Assembly: GCA_019096065.1 (NCBI GenBank) | Contig: JAGUCH010000004.1 | Span: 6,572,001-6,636,000, forward strand | Source: Paracyclopina nana | Taxonomy: Eukaryota > Arthropoda > Copepoda > Cyclopoida > Cyclopettidae | Direction: 5' to 3' | DNA length: 64,000 nt | In this document: one piece after another, positions 58,206 through 64,000 of the stretch | Position numbering within the stretch: position 1 is the first letter of the stretch | Layout of the letters: every line of letters starts with the position of its first letter | Program-made: the position numbers and the translations under genes | The notes under the pieces: generated by a model | The model's database searches: none | Told to the model about the DNA's origin: nothing | The model's input: the letters and a program-made list of their open reading frames with translations, nothing else

Positions 58206-59795
58206 ATGGAAATGGAGATTGCGGAAGCTAAATGTGCGACGCCCAAATCAGCACGATTCTCAAGACGTCGCAGTTTGTTTCCACACTTGGAAGATTCCGC
58301 GAAATCACCGAGGATTGGAAAAACTCCAGGTGATTCGCCCTCTGGGAAAAAATTGACGTAAGTTAACTCAACTGGTTCCTCGTTACCAAGTTTTTATCCA
58401 ATTTTTGCTAACAGTCCTCTAGCGCTTCGATTGGAAGACGAGAACGAGGCGATATCTCCGATCAAGAAAGCCACTTTTTATGGCCGTTCTTCAACTTCTG
58501 CTTTTGATCCTAAGAAGCGAGCCAAAAGTTCTTCAAGAAGTCCACCGAAAAAAGAAAGAAAGGAGAATACCAAGCCTGTTACGTCTGCCAAAAAATCCGA
58601 GAAGAAATATGGAATCAACAAGGGCGTTAGCCATGCAATCAAAAAGCCCAAAACCCAGAAGGTACAAATACCCATGAGTAGTTGAAAAATGGTGCTTCAA
58701 AAACACGTCTTTTTCAGAAAGAACCATTGGAGGCAACTCCTAAATTCAAGCTCACCACGTGCCAAGCCAAAACTCCCCAAATTGCTGGCAAAAGGTACCT
58801 AAAAATGATTTCAATTTATTCAAACAGTTCCTTCACAATAAATCGATTGCAGGTCATCGGGCAATATGGCTTATGAAATTAAGAATGGTGAGCCAAGTTT
58901 CAAGATTCTCGAAACACCCAAATCAAAGCCTTATTTCGAAAAAGCTCCGTACTACTCAGGCACTCCAAAAACGCCCAAAACACTCTTCACTCCCTCTTCC
59001 AAAAGTGATTTTATGGATGACTTGTTGGTTTCGCCTCCAAAACGAAGCCGTAGACATGCTTTACCCAGTCCAGTGAAGATTTGCAAAGATGACAACCACA
59101 ATGAGAAAATAGCTGACTTGTCCACTACTGACCACGACGAAAATGACGATGGGGAACACGAGGAACCTGATGAATGCATTGATCAAATAGAAAAGTTCAT
59201 CGAGGAGCACAAAACAAAAGATGATTCTTTGGCCGCAGAAGCTGAAGGCTTGGGTGATTTGCAACTAGAGCTCGAAGATTTGCAAGAAGAGAAAGTCTCC
59301 GAGCCTGAAGACCCTGAAATTGTAGAAAAGTTCTCCGATGGCTTCATCACCAAAGTTCGTGATTTTGACTGCAACAAGCATGCTACTCTTGAATCTGCTC
59401 TCAAAGCAGCGGGAATGAAGCACGATGACAAAGCCACTATTTATGCGTTTAAAATTGGCTCTGAAGTCGTTGGCATTCTGTTGTCAGAGCTCCTCACTGA
59501 AAATGACCGAGTTTACAGGGCTGGCAAAGTGAAGAACAGCAACGAATGGAATATGGTGGAAGTGCTAAGCCGGGTCTCCGTGGGGATTTCTGACATTTGG
59601 GTTCACGAGCAGCATCAGCGGAAAGGCATTGCATCTCGTTTAGTCACAGCAATGGAAGACACCTTTTTCTCCCACAAGAAGTTGAACAAAGGCCAAGAGT
59701 ATGCTTTTGCTCACAAATCCGGAGAAGGGGCCATGTTTGCTTCTAAATATGTAGGACACCCACAAGGTTACTTTTTGTCATACTCACCAAAGTAA
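58206..59795 (+). CDS. ESCO: ESCO-type cohesin acetyltransferase without visible zinc finger
   Basis: Four exons (58206-58357, 58415-58661, 58718-58794, 58853-59795) join in phase to 472 residues. Family knowledge: Eco1/ESCO acetylates SMC3 to establish sister-chromatid cohesion. Seen: a basic, disordered N-terminus rich in SP/TP sites; an acidic stretch at about residues 230-310; and a C-terminal acetyltransferase fold with VVGILLSELL, VGISDIWVHEQHQRKGIASR (acetyl-CoA loop, matching GISRIWV...RRKKIASR), and the family ending EGAMFASKYVGHPQGYFLSYS. Unlike other ESCO proteins, no CxxC...H...H zinc finger precedes the acetyltransferase; the few cysteines are isolated. AATAAA directly follows the stop. 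Confidence 0.85.
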
Positions 59796-59801
59796 AATAA
59801 A
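59796..59801 (+). terminator. Poly(A) signal directly after the ESCO stop codon
   Basis: AATAAA starts at the base after the stop; the next gene's ATG is only 113 bp further on. Confidence 0.55.
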
Positions 59802-59913
59802 AATATTGTATTGAGTTCTAATCCTGGAGGGGTTTGGTGGCGTGACCAACCTGCGTTGCGTACAAGTCACCTTCTAAACAAATTCTTTGACGTGGACGTA
59901 ATACTAAGCAAAA

Positions 59914-60490
59914 ATGGCACAAGCTGGGCCTCCTCCACATGGATATCCTCAGCACCCTCACGCACCCCAAAGACCGAATCCTTTGGGACCTTTTCGACCT
60001 GACAGGAACCATTCCGAGCCAGAAAGGTAACTTTAGTTCAATCAAGTCAATATTCAAAGTTATTTGATGAAACGTCAATAACAGGTGGGTATGCATTTAC
60101 CCTGCATACTTCAATTCCAACAAGTCTCGCAAGGAAGGAAGACTGCTGCCCAAGTCGAAATGTGTGCCAAATCCTACCTACTTGGAAATACGCGATGTCC
60201 TTCTCACTGCTGGATACAAGCCCATTTTGGAGAATAAGCAGTATCCACGAGAAAAGAGTCGTGAGCTGGAATTCCGAGGACGACTCCGAGTCCAGCTGAG
60301 AAATGATGACGGAAGTGCTCACATTGACAAGTTCAAGACAAGGGAATCTGTCCTGGAGCACCTGGGGGAGATGATTCCCCAGTTGAAATCCAGGCTGGCA
60401 AAGCCCCAAGGTGGCCAAGAGAATCAGCCACCCACGAAAGATGGCAGCGGATCTTCATCGGGTGGCAAAAAGGGCAAAAAGAAGAAGTAA
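59914..60490 (+). CDS. SRP19: Signal recognition particle subunit SRP19
   Basis: Two exons (59914-60026 and 60085-60490, intron 58 nt) join in phase to 172 residues. Family knowledge: SRP19 binds helices 6 and 8 of SRP RNA and helps SRP54 assemble. Seen: a Pro/His-rich N-terminal extension of about 37 residues, then RWVCIYPAYFNSNKSRKEGR, LPKSKCVPNPTYLEIRDVL, YPREKSRELEFRGRLRVQL and a Lys-rich tail (GGKKGKKKK), all typical. Length is near the usual 144 plus the N-terminal extension. Confidence 0.95.
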
Positions 60491-61365
60491 TTCTAGCTAT
60501 TGTATGTACACCGTATATATGTAATGCTGTTAAAAATAGATGCTGAGCGTTATTCTTTTGAAGAAGAGAGTTGAAGGCGTGGCCCAAGCAGAAATGTGTA
60601 GCTAGCCTTTTCACGGCCAGACTTGTAGTTAAGAGGATGAGTGACCTGACCTGACTTTGCCCGTTGCAAGTTGACTTTCCAAGAGTAAAAATCTGCTATC
60701 ACGTTCAGCTTGGCCAAGAGCAACCCAAAGAAAGCATTGCAGACAAACATATACAGTTATGGGTCTTGAATTCTGTTCTACTCCTTAATTTACAGCCCAT
60801 CATTCATAAAAAGGCCTACATTAAATGTAGTTTCCAATGAAGGCATTCAATATATCATAGAGTTTGTGGATTTGCACGGGTGATCAAGTTCTAATTGAGC
60901 ACATGAATTTCGACCTTGCTTGAAGCTCCAAGTTCAGGACACCTACACTTGATGATGTCGTTTGCATGACTTCAAGCGAGTTGCATCCTATCCCATACCA
61001 GGCAAGATTTTCAGGACTAGCTTAGCTTTAGCAGAGTAGTAGTAGCCTTTTGCAAGACACTGAGTGAGCACATCAAGGCTCAAAATGACTCTGGTGCATT
61101 TTGAGCTTCTTGTACTGCTCCAATGACCCATAATTAAGGTGCACCTTTTAATGACACATTGAAAAAAGAACGACAGACAGCAGAAAGCAGAAAAAAGGCC
61201 TGACGCCATTTTTGAGTGAAAGAACGACAGATAAGGTAGGCAATGATATAATGTATCAGATCTAGCCAAATGATGTCATACTAGCTTTCACTCTATGTAC
61301 TTTTACAGCATACATTTGAAAAAGTTAGACACTTTTGCACAATTGTTGCAGAAAAAAAGATCAAC
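60491..61365. other. Intergenic region upstream of the repeat protein
   Basis: No coding exon recognised. A 3' splice site (TTGTTGCAG, ending at 61351) sits 14 nt before the next ATG, so a 5' UTR exon of the repeat-protein gene lies somewhere in this stretch. Confidence 0.5.
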
Positions 61366-64000
61366 ATGCCTGTGGTAAAGACCATCAAGGAAGGCAATGT
61401 CACCACTGAGATCATTGACATGACTGAGGGCAAAGGCCACCTCTCCACCGATGAGATCTTGGCCAGGACTGGAGGCAAAGGTGGGGAATATGTGGAAGTT
61501 GGCCCAGATGGGAAAACCTACACATACTCTGTGGAAGTGGAAGAGGTGATTTCAGCCCATTTAAAATGTAAGTTAATTGATGGCTTGTTCTAATTAATTC
61601 AGGAGGAAGAAATGGAGGTGGAAGTGATCGAGTACTCAACTACAAGAAGCTCCAAAACTGAAGTGATGCAAACCAAATCAGTGCCAGTCGTGAGTGGAAA
61701 AGTTGTGGAAATGGGCTCTAGAGTGAAGCAAAGCGAGGTAAAAATGATAAGGCGTTTTTTGTGTTTTACTGGATTTTCTTGACTTAGCTTAGGAAATGTA
61801 TCCTTTTTCCCAAGTCTAATTGCGTAGGGAAAGTTAAGAAATTCCAGCCTTGCTACATTTAAAGAAAAGCAATCATTAGTGCCTGACTTCAGCATAACTT
61901 TCACGAACGCTCAAGAATTCACAGCACACATCATTTAACTCGAGACAATAATCTCCTCACCCCTTTATCGCACATCTTCCAATTCGTGTGATACAAGCCG
62001 CCCATTTACATGCACTTGACACCCTCATAATTAGAAAGCCACAATAGGTGAGGAAATTCCCTCATATGTGATATGGCCGAGGCCATTTTATTAGTGGTGG
62101 TCACCACACATGCATAGGGTCGATCTGGACATGCACACAAGAATTTGCTTTTGTTTTTCTGAAAGGCAAAAAACTTATAAAATGTCCTCATAGCAAAAAT
62201 GACTTCAAAGAGCTGTTATGTGCTGTTGAAGTAACCTTGACACACAATACTCAAATGAAATGAGTCTTAATTATTGCATTATCTTAGGAACGTGTCATCC
62301 CCATTGAAAAAACTGGGAGCTCCACCATTGCAGCAGAGGGAACAATCAAGATCCAGCATTCTTCCTCTTCTTCAGCTATGGAAGCTATCAACCTGCAAAG
62401 GTCCAAATCTGGAGCAGATATGAAAGCTCCAGAGGTCTCAGCTCCAGTCTATCCAGTTGAGGGGAAGCACAACTACCCACCAGACATACCAGTCAGGGAG
62501 GAGCCTTTGACCAAAAATGATTTGAAATTCCCAGTCCTGGGCGTGGAGGGAAAGCATAGTTTCCAAGAAAAGTCACCAGCACCTCTGGACGAAAAGCACC
62601 TGGCTGGTCCAGCCTATGATGTCCAGAGACAACATTCGTAAGAGAGCATAAGGTGCTGATTCTCAATAAGTGTAAGTAAATGAAATAACTTCAGGTATAA
62701 ACCAGAGGATGGAGTGAAGGAAACACCTTCATCTCTCAAGGGACCAGCCTATGATGTTTCCCATCAGCACAAATTCCCATCTGAGGGTAAATTGGATGTG
62801 CCAGAAGCTCCCAAGCAGAAGGAGCTACAACTGCCCATTTTCCAAGTGGAGCACAAGTCCTCTTTTACCATCCCAGAAGGCTCACTGGACAAGCCTCCCA
62901 TTCCTAAGCCTTTAGTTGGCCCCAAGTTCAAAGTGGACAGTGACCATTTGTACTCTGGGATAGACATGGACCTACACAATGATGTGGAGAAGCCAGCCAA
63001 ATTGACCACTGAATTGATCACACCCATTTATGCCACTGGAGACCATGAGAAAATGGCTGTAAATCACTTCAAAGAAGTGGTCATGCATGCTGAAATGATT
63101 AGGCTCCTTCAAGGACCAGTCTATGATGTGGACAGAAATCACCACTTCCAACAACTCATGGTCCATGCCTCGGAGTTGAAAGACCTTAATGGCCCTGTGT
63201 ACAATGTGGATACTAAGCATCACTTCCAGGAATTACTTACTCATGCCTATGAGCTGAAGCAACTGCAAGGTCCCATTTACATGCAGGATGGTACCAACAA
63301 GTACATAGCTCAAACACCAATACATGAGAAAATTGTTCCAATGAACCCACCTGTGTTCAAGGATGTGGGGGGTAAAAACTCCTATGTGCCTGAAAAACCA
63401 ATAGGTCCAAGGCCTGACCCCTTAATGATTGGACCTAGACTTCCAGGAGTGGAGACCAAAAACAGCTTTGTCCCTAATGATCCACCAATAGAAATTGAAA
63501 AGCTTATGGCTCCACCAGGGTACAGAGGCATTGATATCAACCCTCACAATCTATACTGTCCTGATGCTAAGCAAAAGCCTGGGGATCCTCCCATGGTAGG
63601 GCCTAAATTGCCTAACATAGAGTCTTCTCACAAGTATGGTCCAGTACCTGAGAGAGTTCCACCTGGGCCAAATGTCAATGGACCAGTCTATTCAGGAGTG
63701 GAGATTAGGAACCACTATGACATAGTTGAAGAGAGAGTCCATGGAGAAATTGTCATGGCAGGACCAAAGTATGCCAATGTTGAAGCCAGAAATATGTATA
63801 TCCCACCTACTGAGAAGAGGACAATGGATAAAATGATGAGCAACCCAGTAAAGCCAGGAGTTGAAGCATCCAACAAGTATCAACCACCTATGGACAGAAT
63901 TCCTGGTGAGCTAGCTATGACTGCCCCCAAGTACAGAGGGGTAAATGATCAAACCAAATACTGCCCCCTAGTTGAGAAGAAAGAAACTGAGAAGCATTTG
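61366..64000 (+). CDS. Repeat protein with [GA]P-x-[YF] motif units (3' incomplete)
   Basis: Exons 61366-61545, 61603-61737, 62288-62637 and 62695-beyond 64000, all in phase; at least 656 residues, cut by the window end. No family recognised. Seen: no signal peptide or membrane segment; a Gly-rich opening (TEGKGHLSTDEILARTGGKG, VGPDGKTYTYSVEVEE); an acidic linker; then about 17 imperfect units 22-35 residues apart, with core [GA]P-x-[YF]-x-x-V-[ED]-x-[KR]-[HN]-x-[YF], for example GPVYDVDRNHHF, GPVYNVDTKHHF, APVYPVEGKHNY, GPKYANVEARNMY and APKYRGVNDQTKY. Linkers are proline-rich. Early units carry His (H-x-F/Y), later ones Asn (N-x-Y). Inference: an elongated structural or scaffold protein, intracellular unless a leader is missing. 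Confidence 0.8.

Overview
This is a 64 kb eukaryotic nuclear window. Genes are split by GT-AG introns, most of them 50-65 nt long, and are followed by AATAAA signals. The protein set (VPS45, DHDDS, LAS1L, RELCH, TBC1D30, ESCO, SRP19, CTR1) is animal. A Dscam gene with two alternative Ig7 exons, as in insect Dscam2, points to an arthropod. The short introns and many small MITE-like elements would fit a compact crustacean or hexapod genome, but that is inference. All gene structures were built by hand from reading frames, splice sites, phase agreement and remembered protein families.

Layout. 0.3-15.8 kb is a dense housekeeping block: VPS45 (+), DHDDS (-), LAS1L (+), a small secreted Pro/Arg-rich peptide gene (+), a DUF4743-type Nudix hydrolase (-), RELCH (+) and a small endonuclease/exonuclease/phosphatase-fold protein (+). 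15.9-20.4 kb has no recognisable gene and carries a hairpin MITE and a tandem repeat. 20.4-41.2 kb is one Dscam-like gene (+) with 31 exons found; its first coding exon was not found. A C2H2/C2HC zinc-finger gene lies antisense in its second visible intron, and its introns hold a hAT-type MITE and two copies of an unusual element built from inverted TACTAAATACCGCACAC arrays. 41.9-46.2 kb holds a PUL-domain protein, a two-pass membrane protein, another MITE and a tail-anchored RING protein. 46.4-57.2 kb is minus strand: a WD40 protein, TBC1D30 (14 exons plus an alternative first exon) and a CTR1 copper transporter. 58.2-64 kb is plus strand: an ESCO-type cohesin acetyltransferase with no visible zinc finger, SRP19, and a repeat protein that runs off the window.

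Most interesting. (1) The two Dscam Ig7 exons are separated by only 35 nt, below every other intron here (minimum 51 nt), which predicts mutually exclusive splicing by steric constraint. (2) A cryptic 66-nt GC-AG intron in Dscam, open in frame. (3) A repeat protein with about 17 copies of a [GA]P-x-[YF]-x-x-V-[ED] motif and no family I recognise. (4) A candidate proline-rich antimicrobial peptide. (5) A palindromic array transposon family. (6) Same-strand gene pairs so close that they look like operons.
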